Below are positions 16,622 to 24,681 of a DNA stretch of 29,030 bases, one piece after another (the stretch's first letter is position 1; the number at the start of each line of letters is the position of its first letter). The stretch comes from a bacterium. Its GTDB lineage: Bacteria; Gemmatimonadota; Glassbacteria; GWA2-58-10. The notes beneath the pieces were generated by a model. That model was not told the origin of the DNA. It saw only the letters and a program-made list of their open reading frames with translations, and searched no databases. The position numbers and the translations under genes are program-made. Where the stretch lies: positions 1 to 29,030 of the forward strand of contig JAJFUG010000213.1 in assembly GCA_021372515.1 (NCBI GenBank), in the 5' to 3' direction.

Positions 16622-16749
16622 GCCGCCGCCTGCCAATCTTCCTACTGGTCCCGAGCTCTTGAAATTCAAACAGATAAAATAAGGAATTTCAGTCCCGCGG
16701 ACAAGTGGCGCGGCTTCCCCGCTCCCCTGGGGTGAAAGAGGCCGGCCAC

Positions 16750-16778
16750 TTGAACTGAGAGCGCAGGACTGTTAAGAT
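16750..16778 (+). promoter_or_regulatory. Candidate sigma70 promoter of the YyaL-zwf-pgl unit
   Basis: TTGAAC (16750-16755) and TAAGAT (16773-16778) are 17 bp apart, about 50 bp before the start of the YyaL-like gene. The match is moderate, in the divergent gap between two transcription units. Confidence 0.4.
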
Positions 16779-16829
16779 TGAGAATGAGAATGTTCGCCTG
16801 ACTGACTTGGGGAAACTTGGGAGGAAAGA

Positions 16830-18956
16830 ATGCCTCAACCGGACAGCAGCCCGCAACGCCATGGCAACAGTCTGCGCCATGAGAAAAGCCCCTACCTGCG
16901 CCAGCACGCTTTCAACCCGGTCGACTGGCGCCCCTGGGGTGAGGCGGCTTTCGAGGCCGCCCGCGCACAGGACAGGCCGCTCTTCATCAGCATCGGCTAT
17001 TCGAGCTGCCACTGGTGCCACGTGATGGAGCGCGAATCGTTCGAGGACCAGATGGTGGCGCGCCTGCTGAACGATCATTTCATTCCGGTCAAGGTGGACC
17101 GCGAGGAGCGGCCCGACATCGACCGGGTCTACATCAGCGCCTGCCAGCTCATGACCGGCTCGGCGGGCTGGCCGCTCACGATAATCGCCACGCCGGAGGG
17201 GGAGCCGTTTTTCAGCGGGACTTATTTCCCGCGCGAGGAGCGCTACGGACGGCCCGGGCTGCTGGAACTCCTGCCGCGGGTAGTCGATATCTGGCGCAAC
17301 CGCCGCGCCGAGGTCCTGGGCTCGGCCGCCGGGGTGCGCGAGGCCCTGGCCGCCATGACCGACGAGGGCGGCGGCCCCACCCCGGGCCGGCCCAACCTGG
17401 CCCGGGCCTATGACTTTTTCCAGCGCATTTTCGACCGGACCCACGGCGGGTTCGGCGCGGCGCCCAAGTTCCCCACGCCGCACAACCTGGGTTTCCTTCT
17501 GCGCTGGTGGCGCCGCAGCGGCGAGCCGCAGGCCCTGGACATGGTGGAGCGCACCCTCGACGCCTGGCGCCTGGGGGGCCTCTGCGACCACCTGGGCGGC
17601 GGGTTCCACCGCTACAGCACGGACAGCCGCTGGCTCGTGCCGCATTTCGAGAAAATGCTGTACGACCAGGCCCTGATCGGCGCGGCGCTGCTGGAGGGGT
17701 TCCAGGCCAGCGGGCGGGCCGAGTACGCGCGGGAGGCAGAGCGCACTTTCGGCTACGTACTGCGCGAGCTGACCCACCCGGAGGGCGGGTTTTACTGCGC
17801 GGAGGATGCCGACAGCGGAGGGCGGGAGGGTGCGTTCTACCTCTGGAGCGTGGAGGATATTCGGAAAATCCTGGGAGATGACAGGGCCGCCCTGGCCTGC
17901 AAGGTCTGGAACGTGCGGCCGGAGGGCAATTTCCGGGATGAGGCCGCCGGTGCGACAAACGGGCTGAATATCCTGCATACGGGCCGGGAGAATGCCGCCC
18001 TGGCCGCTGAGACCGGCCTGGGACTGGAGGAGTTCGAGGCCTGGCTGGAGTCGGCGCGGGCGGACCTGCTGAAAGCCCGCGCCTCAAGGGTGCGGCCGGG
18101 ACTGGACAACAAAATCCTGGCCGACTGGAACGGCCTGATGATCGGCGCCCTGGCCCGGGGGGCGCGCGTGCTGGATAGCCCGCGGTTCGCGGAGGCGGCC
18201 GAGCGGGCGGCCGCTTTCGTGCTGGACCGTTTGCGCGACAGCCACGGGAACCTCCTGCACCGCTGGTGCGAGGGCGAGGCCGCGGCCCCGGCCAGCGCCG
18301 AGGATTACGCTTTCCTGGTCCAGGGGCTGCTCGACCTGTACGAGGCCACGTTCAGTCTGCGCTGGCTGCGCGCGGCCCTGGAGCTGAACGGCATCCTGAT
18401 AACGCAGTTCTGGGATGAGGTCGAGGGCGGGCTGTTTTTCACCCCGGCGCAGGGGGAAAGGCTGCTCGTGAGAAAGAAGGAGCTGTACGACGGGGCTATG
18501 CCCAGCGCCAACTCGGTGGCGGCGCTCAATTTCCTGCGCCTGGCCCGCCTGACTGGTGACAGCGGCCTGGAGCGGCAGGCGGAGGGCGTTTTCCGCGCGT
18601 TTTCCGGGGTGCTGGAGACCAACCCCGGCGCGTTCAGCCAGGCGCTCTGCGCCCTGGACTTTGCCCTGGGGCCCTGCCGCGAGGTGGTGCTGGCGCTCTC
18701 TGTCGACTCGGACACCGCAGTGGAACCGTTCGTGCGGGAGCTCTGGCGCTCTTTCGAGCCGAACCGCACGGTGCTGCTGCTAAGGAAGGGGGAGGTTGAA
18801 AGCCTGGCCGAGCTGGCCCCGTTCACCCGCGACATGAGAGTGCCGGAGGGGGCCGCGGCCGCGGCTTTTGTCTGCCGGGACGGCGCCTGCTCGCTGCCTG
18901 TAACCGATCCGGCGAGCCTGCCTGAACCGCCTGGGGCGGATCGGCCGGAGGACTGA
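16830..18956 (+). CDS. YyaL/SPATA20-like protein: DsbH-type thioredoxin domain plus six-hairpin (alpha/alpha) domain
   Basis: The 708-residue protein opens with [21 protein letters not shown], the hallmark of the DUF255/Thioredox_DsbH family. A CHWC pair (Cys60, Cys63) in [17 protein letters not shown] follows, then [11 protein letters not shown] and the GWPL...FFSGTYFP segment. The rest has six-hairpin glycosidase-like features ([43 protein letters not shown]). Length is normal for the family. Biochemical function is not established; roles in protein quality control or N-acylglucosamine epimerase-like activity have been suggested. No signal peptide is seen. GGGAGGAAAGA before the ATG fixes the start. 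zwf follows after 52 bp without an obvious terminator. Confidence 0.9.
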   Translation: MPQPDSSPQRHGNSLRHEKSPYLRQHAFNPVDWRPWGEAAFEAARAQDRPLFISIGYSSCHWCHVMERESFEDQMVARLLNDHFIPVKVDREERPDIDRVYISACQLMTGSAGWPLTIIATPEGEPFFSGTYFPREERYGRPGLLELLPRVVDIWRNRRAEVLGSAAGVREALAAMTDEGGGPTPGRPNLARAYDFFQRIFDRTHGGFGAAPKFPTPHNLGFLLRWWRRSGEPQALDMVERTLDAWRLGGLCDHLGGGFHRYSTDSRWLVPHFEKMLYDQALIGAALLEGFQASGRAEYAREAERTFGYVLRELTHPEGGFYCAEDADSGGREGAFYLWSVEDIRKILGDDRAALACKVWNVRPEGNFRDEAAGATNGLNILHTGRENAALAAETGLGLEEFEAWLESARADLLKARASRVRPGLDNKILADWNGLMIGALARGARVLDSPRFAEAAERAAAFVLDRLRDSHGNLLHRWCEGEAAAPASAEDYAFLVQGLLDLYEATFSLRWLRAALELNGILITQFWDEVEGGLFFTPAQGERLLVRKKELYDGAMPSANSVAALNFLRLARLTGDSGLERQAEGVFRAFSGVLETNPGAFSQALCALDFALGPCREVVLALSVDSDTAVEPFVRELWRSFEPNRTVLLLRKGEVESLAELAPFTRDMRVPEGAAAAAFVCRDGACSLPVTDPASLPEPPGADRPED

Positions 18957-19008
18957 GGTTGCCCCGTGCGCGGGGAAAAGAGTATATTTTCGCAGGATTT
19001 AAGGAACA

Positions 19009-20631
19009 ATGTCGGCCATGGCTAAAAAACCAAGGAAGGCCAGGATGTCTCAGATCGTGTCCCACACCCATGTCCCGCGGGGTGATTTCTACTGCGTGGA
19101 GAACCGTCTGGAGCCCTGCGGCCTCGTGATCTTCGGCGCCTCGGGCGACCTGACCCAGCGCAAGCTGATCCCGGCGCTGCACAGCATCTTTCAGCGCGGG
19201 ATGCTGCCCGAGGAGTTTTTCATCCTGGGCTGCTCGCGCAGCGCGATGAGCGACGAGGAATTCCGCGCCCATCTGAGACCGGCCCTGGTCGAGGCCGCGG
19301 GCGGGGATGGCCCCACGGTGGAGGTGTTCCTGCGCCACTGTTTCTACCTGAGCGGCGACTACTCGCGGGCCGATTTCTACGATTCGATCATCAGCCGCAG
19401 CGCCGACCTGGAGGACCTTTTTCCCACCGGCGGCAACCGGGTCTACTACCTGTCCACCCCGCCCAGCCTGTTCCCGGTGATCGTGGAGCGCCTGGGCGCG
19501 GCCGGCCTGACCCGCGAGCACCCGCAGCGCGGGCAGTGGGTGCGCGTGGTGGTGGAAAAGCCGTTCGGCCACGACCTCGAAAGCGCCCTGGAGCTGGACC
19601 GCCGTCTGTACGGCGTGCTGGACGAGCCGCAGATCTACCGGATCGACCACTACCTGGGCAAGGAGACCGTGCAGAACATCCTGATGTTCCGTTTCGCCAA
19701 CGCCATATTCGAGCCGCTCTGGAACCGCCGCTACGTGGACAGCGTACAGATCACGGTGGCCGAGACCCTGGGCGTGGAGCACCGGGCGGGCTATTTCGAG
19801 CAGAGCGGCCAGTTGCGCGACATGTTCCAGAACCACATGATGCAGATGCTGGCCCTGGTGGCGATGGAGCCGCCCAGTTCGTTCGACGCCGACCGGGTGC
19901 GGGACGAGAAGGTGAAGCTGCTGCGCTCGGTGCGCCAGTTCCCGCTGGAGGAGCTGGACCGCTGGGCCGTGCGCGGCCAGTACGGGCCGGGCAAGGTGAG
20001 CGGAAAGGAGCTTCCGGGCTACAGGCAGGAGGAGGGCGTGGCCCCCGGCTCGCGGGTGGAGACCTACGTGGCGGTCAAATTGATGCTGGACAACTGGCGC
20101 TGGCAGGGCGTGCCGTTCTACCTGCGCTCGGGCAAACGCCTGGCCCGGAGGCTGAGCGAGATCGCGATCCGGTTCAAGAGCGTGCCGCACTCGATGTTCA
20201 AGAACGCCCTGGCCGAGAGCCTGGAGACCAACGAGCTGGTGCTGAACATCCAGCCCGAGGAGGGGGTGGCGCTCACTTTCCAGGCCAAGCGCCCCGGGCC
20301 CCAGGCCAGCCTCACCCCGCTGACCCTGGATTTCCACTACCGCAACGTGTTCCGTGAGGCGCTTCCGGATGCATACGAGCGCCTGCTGATAGACTGTATC
20401 GCCGGGGACCAGACCCTGTTCATCCGCCACGATGAGGTGAGCGTGGCCTGGAGCCTGATCACCCCGGTGCTGCGGGCCTGGAGCGAACACGGCGGCGCTG
20501 CCGGGCCGTGCCTCTACCCCTCGTGCGGCGAGGGCCCGGTCGAGGCGGATGAGCTGCTCGCGCGCGACAACCGTCGCTGGCGGACCCTGGCCGCGGCGCA
20601 GGGAGCTGAAACATCGGGCAAGGGGCAATAA
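19009..20631 (+). CDS. zwf: Glucose-6-phosphate 1-dehydrogenase
   Basis: The enzyme oxidises glucose 6-phosphate to 6-phosphogluconolactone with NADP+, the entry to the oxidative pentose-phosphate and Entner-Doudoroff routes. The 540-residue protein has the coenzyme fingerprint [10 protein letters not shown] (43-52), EKPFGHD (183-189), the substrate signature RIDHYLGKE (211-219) with its essential Lys, and later [17 protein letters not shown] and [15 protein letters not shown] lies just upstream of the ATG at 19009; ATGs at 19018 and 19045 would remove a short non-conserved head. The stop TAA shares its last A with the ATG of pgl, so the two genes are translationally coupled. Confidence 0.96.
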   Translation: MSAMAKKPRKARMSQIVSHTHVPRGDFYCVENRLEPCGLVIFGASGDLTQRKLIPALHSIFQRGMLPEEFFILGCSRSAMSDEEFRAHLRPALVEAAGGDGPTVEVFLRHCFYLSGDYSRADFYDSIISRSADLEDLFPTGGNRVYYLSTPPSLFPVIVERLGAAGLTREHPQRGQWVRVVVEKPFGHDLESALELDRRLYGVLDEPQIYRIDHYLGKETVQNILMFRFANAIFEPLWNRRYVDSVQITVAETLGVEHRAGYFEQSGQLRDMFQNHMMQMLALVAMEPPSSFDADRVRDEKVKLLRSVRQFPLEELDRWAVRGQYGPGKVSGKELPGYRQEEGVAPGSRVETYVAVKLMLDNWRWQGVPFYLRSGKRLARRLSEIAIRFKSVPHSMFKNALAESLETNELVLNIQPEEGVALTFQAKRPGPQASLTPLTLDFHYRNVFREALPDAYERLLIDCIAGDQTLFIRHDEVSVAWSLITPVLRAWSEHGGAAGPCLYPSCGEGPVEADELLARDNRRWRTLAAAQGAETSGKGQ

Positions 20632-21380
20632 TGAACGGAGCGGGAAGCAGCCGGCGGATGGTGTTTGACGACCTGGGCGCGCTCAGCCGGGCCGCGGCGG
20701 AGATTGTGCTGGAGCGGGCGCGCCGCGCGGTTGCACGGCATGGGCATTTCAGCCTGGTGCTGGCCGGGGGCGGCACCCCGCGCACTCTCTACGAGACTCT
20801 GTCCGTGACGCCATTTTCCGAGAGTATGCCCTGGGATAAAACGCTTGTTCTTTGGGGCGATGAGCGCTGCGTTCCGCCGGAGGACCCGGAGAGCAACTAT
20901 GGGCTGGCCCGTGACGCCCTGCTGGGCCGTGTCCCTGTCCCGGAGTCAAACTTGCTGCGCCTGCGCGGCGAGGTGCGCCCAGTGGAGCGCGCCGCCGCTG
21001 AGTACGAGTCACACCTGCGCGCTGTCTTTCCGGGCCAGGACCCGCCCGGATTCGACTTGCTGCTGCTGGGAATCGGGGCCGATGGCCACGTGGCCTCGCT
21101 GTTCCCCAACAGTCCGCTGTTGAATGAAAAAAACGGCTGGGTCCACCCGGCCGAGGCCCCTGTGGGCTATCCCACCAAAGAGCGCCTGACCTTGAGCCTG
21201 CCGCTTGTCAACGCCGCGCGCTGCGTGCTTGTCCTGGCCGCGGGCGCGGGCAAGCGCGCGGTGCTGGAGCGCCTGTTCCACCTCGGCCAGTCCTCCGATC
21301 CCGCCCTGCCGGCCAGCCTGGTCCATCCGTCGGATGGCGAGCTAATTTTCTGCCTGGACCGCGCCGCCTGTCCCACCTGA
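20631..21380 (+). CDS. pgl: 6-phosphogluconolactonase
   Basis: The 249-residue protein belongs to the DevB/SOL family that hydrolyses the lactone made by Zwf. It shows VLAGGGTPRTLYETL (44-57), the WGDERCVPPEDPESNY motif (75-90) and GIGADGHVASLFPNSPLL (148-165) with the catalytic His. The length is typical. It starts inside the zwf stop codon (TAATG), with AGGGG upstream, so the pair works as a coupled unit. It is probably the last gene of the YyaL-zwf-pgl operon; no clear terminator is seen immediately after it. Confidence 0.95.
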   Translation: MNGAGSSRRMVFDDLGALSRAAAEIVLERARRAVARHGHFSLVLAGGGTPRTLYETLSVTPFSESMPWDKTLVLWGDERCVPPEDPESNYGLARDALLGRVPVPESNLLRLRGEVRPVERAAAEYESHLRAVFPGQDPPGFDLLLLGIGADGHVASLFPNSPLLNEKNGWVHPAEAPVGYPTKERLTLSLPLVNAARCVLVLAAGAGKRAVLERLFHLGQSSDPALPASLVHPSDGELIFCLDRAACPT

Positions 21381-21420
21381 ACGCCGAAATGGTTTTTTAC
21401 GGATAGATACGCAGCCCAAT

Positions 21421-21695
21421 GCAGCAATGTCCGGTTAGGAACTTGCCGTGAGAAGCCGAAAGACTCTGTTCTGCTATGGTTTCGGCCAAAGCAGCAAAGC
21501 CAGCGGGGGCGGCTTGCCTCGTCCCAACCGAGACACTGTTTCTGACTATTTTGTTCGCTAAGCATCGATTCCGCTGCCGCGTTGCAGCGGCGGCCTGTCA
21601 GCCGCACGGGGCTTGGCTTTGACCCAGGATCGAGTCATTCCGATACGAACACTGTCTGCGCCCATAACATTCTCTGCAAAAACCTAAACGGACAT
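21421..21695 (+). mobile_element. Diverged copy of a non-autonomous inverted-repeat element
   Basis: The left end CAGCAATGTCCGGTTAGGAAC is nearly identical to the left end of the element at 25884. The right end CCTAAACGGACAT is an imperfect inverse of it. The first 90 bases closely match the other copy, including TGAGAAGCCGAAAGAC and the hairpin-AAGCCAGCGGGGGC core (21471-21510). A later stretch (GCGGCGGCCTG..GCCGCA) is also shared. This copy is about 275 bp against 383 bp, and no clear target duplication is visible, so it is probably older. It holds no gene. It lies in a 611-bp gap between pgl and the Cys-repeat protein. Confidence 0.65.
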
Positions 21696-21991
21696 AACCG
21701 AACCAAAGTGGAAAAAATAATGTGCAGGTATTGATTTTTCCCGCTCCCGGTTTTAGAATGATGCATGGGGCTTTTTCAGAACAGTGAACTTTGCCCTGAT
21801 CGCATTGTGAGGTATGCAAGCAGCCACGCTGTCCCACCCCAGCCGCAGGAGGCGCTCTGGAACACACGCGGAACGGCCCCGCCCGCGGCCGTCGGACTCA
21901 CTCCGGACGGCCGGGTGGCCGTTAGACTGATTTCCCAGGCTATAAGAGGGTCGGAGCAAGACCTGGAACATATGTGCACAAGGAGGTTCGG
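21696..21991. other. Gene-free leader region before the Cys-repeat protein
   Basis: No convincing gene lies between the inverted-repeat element and the start at 21992. A TATAAG (about 21941) preceded by TTAGAC has a non-canonical 13-bp spacing, so no promoter is called. Short open frames here lack ribosome sites and family resemblance. Confidence 0.4.
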
Positions 21992-22714
21992 ATGCGTGTT
22001 TCAAGAATGATAATGAGAACCAGTCTGATGATCGTCGCGGTCTGTCTCAGCCTGGCCGCCGCGGCCCAGGCCGGCGAGTCCTGTTGTGGCGACAAGAGCA
22101 GCGCGATGAGCGCCTCCTGCGCGGACAAGTCCGCCTGCAGCGCCCAGGGCGCCGCCTGCTGCGAAAGCTCCGCCAGGAGCGCCGCGCTGGACGGCAAGCT
22201 GATGAAGAACATCCAGTTGGCCGCGGCCAGCGGCGATTTCTCGGGCGTGGCCGCCTGCAGCGCCACCCGTGAGACGCTCAGGAAACTGACTCAGGAAAGC
22301 GCCGAGATCGACGACCACGTGCGGCAGAACATCCTGACTGCCCTGGAGAAGAACGATTTCGCACAGGTGGCGGCCTGCAAGGTGACCCGCGGCGAGTTGG
22401 AGCAGGCGCTGGCCGGCTGGGCCGTTTCCAGCCGGGGAGTGGATTCCAAGAGCCTGAACGAGATTCGCGTTGCGGCCGCCAGCGGCGATTTTTCGAAGGT
22501 GTCAGCCTGCCCGGTCAGCCGTGAGACCTTAAAGAAAGTGATAGAGGCCAAGAGCGATTTCAACGCCGACAGCCGCTCCCTGGTGGAGCAGGCCCTGGCC
22601 GGTGCGAGCCACGATTTTTCGAAGGTCTCGGCCTGCAAAATGACCCGCCGGCAGATCGAGGCCGCGGTGGATGCCTACACGCAGCAGTCGTTGCAGACCG
22701 CATTGAACGAGTGA
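21992..22714 (+). CDS. Secreted protein with Cys-rich head and four ~43-residue DFxxVxAC repeats, function unknown
   Basis: The 240-residue protein has a Sec signal (about 1-28) and a small Cys-rich region (Cys31, 32, 43, 49, 56, 57). Four repeats follow, each with one Cys: GDFSGVAACSATRETLRK (81-98), NDFAQVAACKVTRGELEQ (121-138), GDFSKVSACPVSRETLKK (166-183) and HDFSKVSACKMTRRQIEA (208-225). Each is preceded by a predicted helix. I do not recognise the family. The paired cysteines could bind metal or form disulfides in the envelope. The ATG at 21992 is fixed by a strong AAGGAGG 5 nt upstream; an earlier in-frame ATG at 21974 has none. A terminator follows 27 bp after the stop. Confidence 0.85.
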   Translation: MRVSRMIMRTSLMIVAVCLSLAAAAQAGESCCGDKSSAMSASCADKSACSAQGAACCESSARSAALDGKLMKNIQLAAASGDFSGVAACSATRETLRKLTQESAEIDDHVRQNILTALEKNDFAQVAACKVTRGELEQALAGWAVSSRGVDSKSLNEIRVAAASGDFSKVSACPVSRETLKKVIEAKSDFNADSRSLVEQALAGASHDFSKVSACKMTRRQIEAAVDAYTQQSLQTALNE

Positions 22715-22741
22715 GCTTATACGCCCTTTTCGGAAAGGATG

Positions 22742-22771
22742 AGGCTGCACTTCAAAGAGTGCGGCCTTTTT
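22742..22771 (+). terminator. Rho-independent terminator after the Cys-repeat gene
   Basis: AGGCTGCACT (22742-22751) and AGTGCGGCCT (22758-22767) form a 10-bp stem with one G-T wobble around a 6-nt loop. The run of T residues at 22767-22771 follows directly. Confidence 0.8.
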
Positions 22772-22802
22772 GTTGATGATTAAAAATCCCTGGCGCCATG
22801 GC

Positions 22803-22829
22803 TTGACAGGAAAAGGGGCTTGATATTAT
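22803..22829 (+). promoter_or_regulatory. Candidate sigma70 promoter upstream of a possible small RNA
   Basis: TTGACA (22803-22808) and TATTAT (22824-22829) are near-consensus hexamers but only 15 bp apart, slightly short. It lies just after a terminator, at the start of a 345-bp non-coding stretch, so an independent transcript is plausible. Confidence 0.45.
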
Positions 22830-22835
22830 GTTTGA

Positions 22836-22942
22836 TCAATAACATAATTCAGCCGGATAAAGGTTTCGGAAGGCACTTTCCAGCCTGAGGGCGGTAGAGG
22901 ACGGAAGCAATTAAAAACGCACGCCAGAAAGCGGGCGTTTTT
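22836..22942 (+). ncRNA. Possible small RNA or terminated leader, unidentified
   Basis: Between the TTGACA/TATTAT promoter and a terminator-like hairpin is a ~105-nt gene-free stretch with short complementary segments. The hairpin pairs AAAACGC-CGC with GCG-GCGTTTT around one mismatch (about 22915-22942) and ends in a run of T residues. I could not match it to a known riboswitch or sRNA. Either a free sRNA or an attenuating leader for the Lys-rich peptide gene 200 bp downstream would fit. Confidence 0.35.
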
Positions 22943-23146
22943 TCGGGAAGGCAAGTAAGGATCAACCTAAACTGAGAGAGGTGATATCCAGGTAAGAGTG
23001 CTGAGTTGCGGTTGAGCATGGCCCGGCTGTCTCAGGGTCACAGCCGGACTGCTCGGTCGTTGTGCTGCGCCCTCGAGGTCTCCCCTGGCCAAGAGGCGAG
23101 CCCTGGAACGGGAGGGGTGGATGGTGAGCTGCAAAAGGAGGCAATC
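22943..23146. other. Gene-free leader of the Lys-rich peptide gene with a hairpin
   Basis: No gene is supported here. CCGGCTGT (23023-23030) pairs with ACAGCCGG (23040-23047) around a 9-nt loop. Longer open frames that run into the peptide gene from 23006 lack a ribosome site. Confidence 0.4.
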
Positions 23147-23353
23147 ATGTCTCGCAGCGGAAGAATCACACGTATCTGGTTGATTACGCTTCTGGTCAGT
23201 TTTGTTCTCGCGGTCGGCGCCGGCGCCCAGACCACGGCCAAACCCGACACCTGCAAGGCCAAGAAAACCGAGACGGTCAAGGCCAAGAAAGTCAAACCCG
23301 CGCCCAAGCAGGTCGAGACTCAGAAAAAGGACCAGGAGAAGCCCAAGAAATAG
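23147..23353 (+). CDS. Small secreted lysine-rich peptide, function unknown
   Basis: The 68-residue product has a clear Sec signal (hydrophobic LITLLVSFVLAVGAGAQ, cleavage near residue 28). The mature part is about 40 residues, made almost entirely of Lys, Pro, Thr, Val and Glu with a single Cys (KAKKTETVKAKKVKPAPKQ). It looks disordered and strongly basic; it could bind nucleic acid, lipopolysaccharide or acidic polymers, but nothing in the sequence decides this. AGGAGG lies 5 nt before the ATG and a strong terminator follows, so translation is credible. I do not recognise a family. Confidence 0.7.
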   Translation: MSRSGRITRIWLITLLVSFVLAVGAGAQTTAKPDTCKAKKTETVKAKKVKPAPKQVETQKKDQEKPKK

Positions 23354-23424
23354 TCGCCGGGGCCATCGGTTACGGGTGCGGAGTTATCGACCCGGACCGC
23401 CGGTGAACCCTTTCGATATGGCTG

Positions 23425-23461
23425 CCGCCGCTTTACGGACACTCGGAAAGCGGCGGTTTTT
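23425..23461 (+). terminator. Rho-independent terminator after the Lys-rich peptide gene
   Basis: CCGCCGCTTT (23425-23434) pairs perfectly with AAAGCGGCGG (23447-23456) around a 12-nt loop, followed by TTTTT. It ends 97 bp before the next gene. Confidence 0.88.
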
Positions 23462-23560
23462 ATTTGCCGCAACTCTGGCGCCGGGCGACAGGCGCGGATA
23501 TATTGTTTTCTATTCGTACTTATTCACTCTTGCCTTTCCCTCAGCCCTCCAGGAGGAATG

Positions 23561-24661
23561 ATGTTCAGAAGAGTATACGCGTTGGCCGTCCTTTGCGCGT
23601 TGGTCTGCTTCCCCGCCCTTGTGTCGGCCCAGGAGGCGATGGGCGAGCTGAAACTCCTGGACTGGAAGCCCAAGAGCCAGCTCGTGGTCAACGAGACCAT
23701 GGTCCTGCGGCCCAAGTTCCCGGTGTTCGATGTCCACAACCACATGCGCCGCCTGGACATGCTCAAGACCTACCTGGCGGAGATGGACAAGGCCGGCGTG
23801 GTGCGCTGCGTGAGCCTGGACGGGATGAGCAAGGACGATTTCTACAAGAAGCACATCGAGGCCTCCCGGGCCGTCTCGGCCGAGCGTCTCCTCGTTTTCT
23901 TCTCCCCGAATTTCGAGGGCATCGACGACCCCAAGTGGGCCGAGCGCGAGATAGCCAAGCTCAAGGACGCCGTGCGCTTGGGCGCGCGCGGGGTGAAGAT
24001 ATTCAAGGAGCTGGGACTGGTCTACCGCGACAACAGCGGCAAGCTCATACCCGTGGATGACCCGCGCATCGACCCGTTCTGGGACGCGGTGGGCCAGCTC
24101 AAGATTCCGGTCATGATCCATGTCAGCGACCCCAAGGCCTTTTTCACCCCGGTGGACAAGTATAACGAGCGCTATGACGAGCTGGGCGCCCACCCGGACT
24201 GGGCTTTCGGCGACACCACGAAATATCCCTCCAAGTGGGAGATCCTGGCCCAGCGTAACCGGATGTTCGCCAAGCACCCCAACACCATCTACATCGGCGC
24301 ACACATGGGCACCCTGCCCGAGGAGCTGCACCAGGTGGGGATGTGGCTGGACGCCTACCCGAATTTCTACGTGGACATCGACGCCCGCATCAGCGAGCTG
24401 GGCCGTCAGCCCTACACCTGCCGCAAGTTCCTCATCCAGTACCAGGACCGCGTGATGTTCGGCACCGACACCCCGCCCAACGCCGAATCGTACCGCATCT
24501 ACTACCGTTTCCTGGAGACCTGGGATGAGTATTTCGACCCGGCCGGCGGACACCACCTGCAGGGCCGCTGGATGATCTACGGGGTCGGGCTGCCGGATGA
24601 GGTGCTGGAGAAAATCTACCACCTGAACGCGGACAAGATTTTCGCCCGCTTCCAGGGCTGA
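23561..24661 (+). CDS. Secreted amidohydrolase_2-family metal-dependent hydrolase/decarboxylase
   Basis: The 366-residue protein has a Sec signal (MFRRVYALAVLCALVCFPALVSA). The TIM-barrel amidohydrolase motifs of the ACMSD-like PF04909 family follow: FDVHNHM (metal-binding HxH), GVKIFKEL, the VMIHVSD histidine, IYIGAHMGTLPEEL and the late RVMFGTDTPPN aspartate. Members are hydrolases or non-oxidative decarboxylases of aromatic or lactone substrates; the substrate here is unknown, and export to the periplasm is unusual for decarboxylases. Two adjacent ATGs occur; the second is chosen since AGGAGG is 4 nt before it. The epimerase-family gene follows after 20 bp, so they form an operon. Confidence 0.85.
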   Translation: MFRRVYALAVLCALVCFPALVSAQEAMGELKLLDWKPKSQLVVNETMVLRPKFPVFDVHNHMRRLDMLKTYLAEMDKAGVVRCVSLDGMSKDDFYKKHIEASRAVSAERLLVFFSPNFEGIDDPKWAEREIAKLKDAVRLGARGVKIFKELGLVYRDNSGKLIPVDDPRIDPFWDAVGQLKIPVMIHVSDPKAFFTPVDKYNERYDELGAHPDWAFGDTTKYPSKWEILAQRNRMFAKHPNTIYIGAHMGTLPEELHQVGMWLDAYPNFYVDIDARISELGRQPYTCRKFLIQYQDRVMFGTDTPPNAESYRIYYRFLETWDEYFDPAGGHHLQGRWMIYGVGLPDEVLEKIYHLNADKIFARFQG

Positions 24662-24681
24662 GCCGAGCGAGGTGAGCGAGG

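Noticed and set aside
16689-17978. 429-codon minus-strand frame antisense to the YyaL-like gene
   Set aside because: It lacks motifs and opposes the conserved CHWC-containing gene.
18823-20628. 601-codon minus-strand frame antisense to zwf
   Set aside because: zwf signatures on the plus strand are unambiguous; this frame shows only shadow composition.
21765-22010. 81-codon plus-strand frame before the Cys-repeat protein
   Set aside because: No ribosome site or family resemblance, and it overlaps the start of a well-supported gene.
22789-22808. Sigma54 -24/-12 promoter (TGGC...TTGA)
   Set aside because: The -12 element lacks the GC dinucleotide, and a sigma70-like TTGACA/TATTAT pair explains the region better.
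22780-23146. Known riboswitch upstream of the Lys-rich peptide
   Set aside because: I compared it by eye with the cobalamin, c-di-GMP, glycine, fluoride and guanidine classes and found no core match; kept only as an unidentified candidate RNA.
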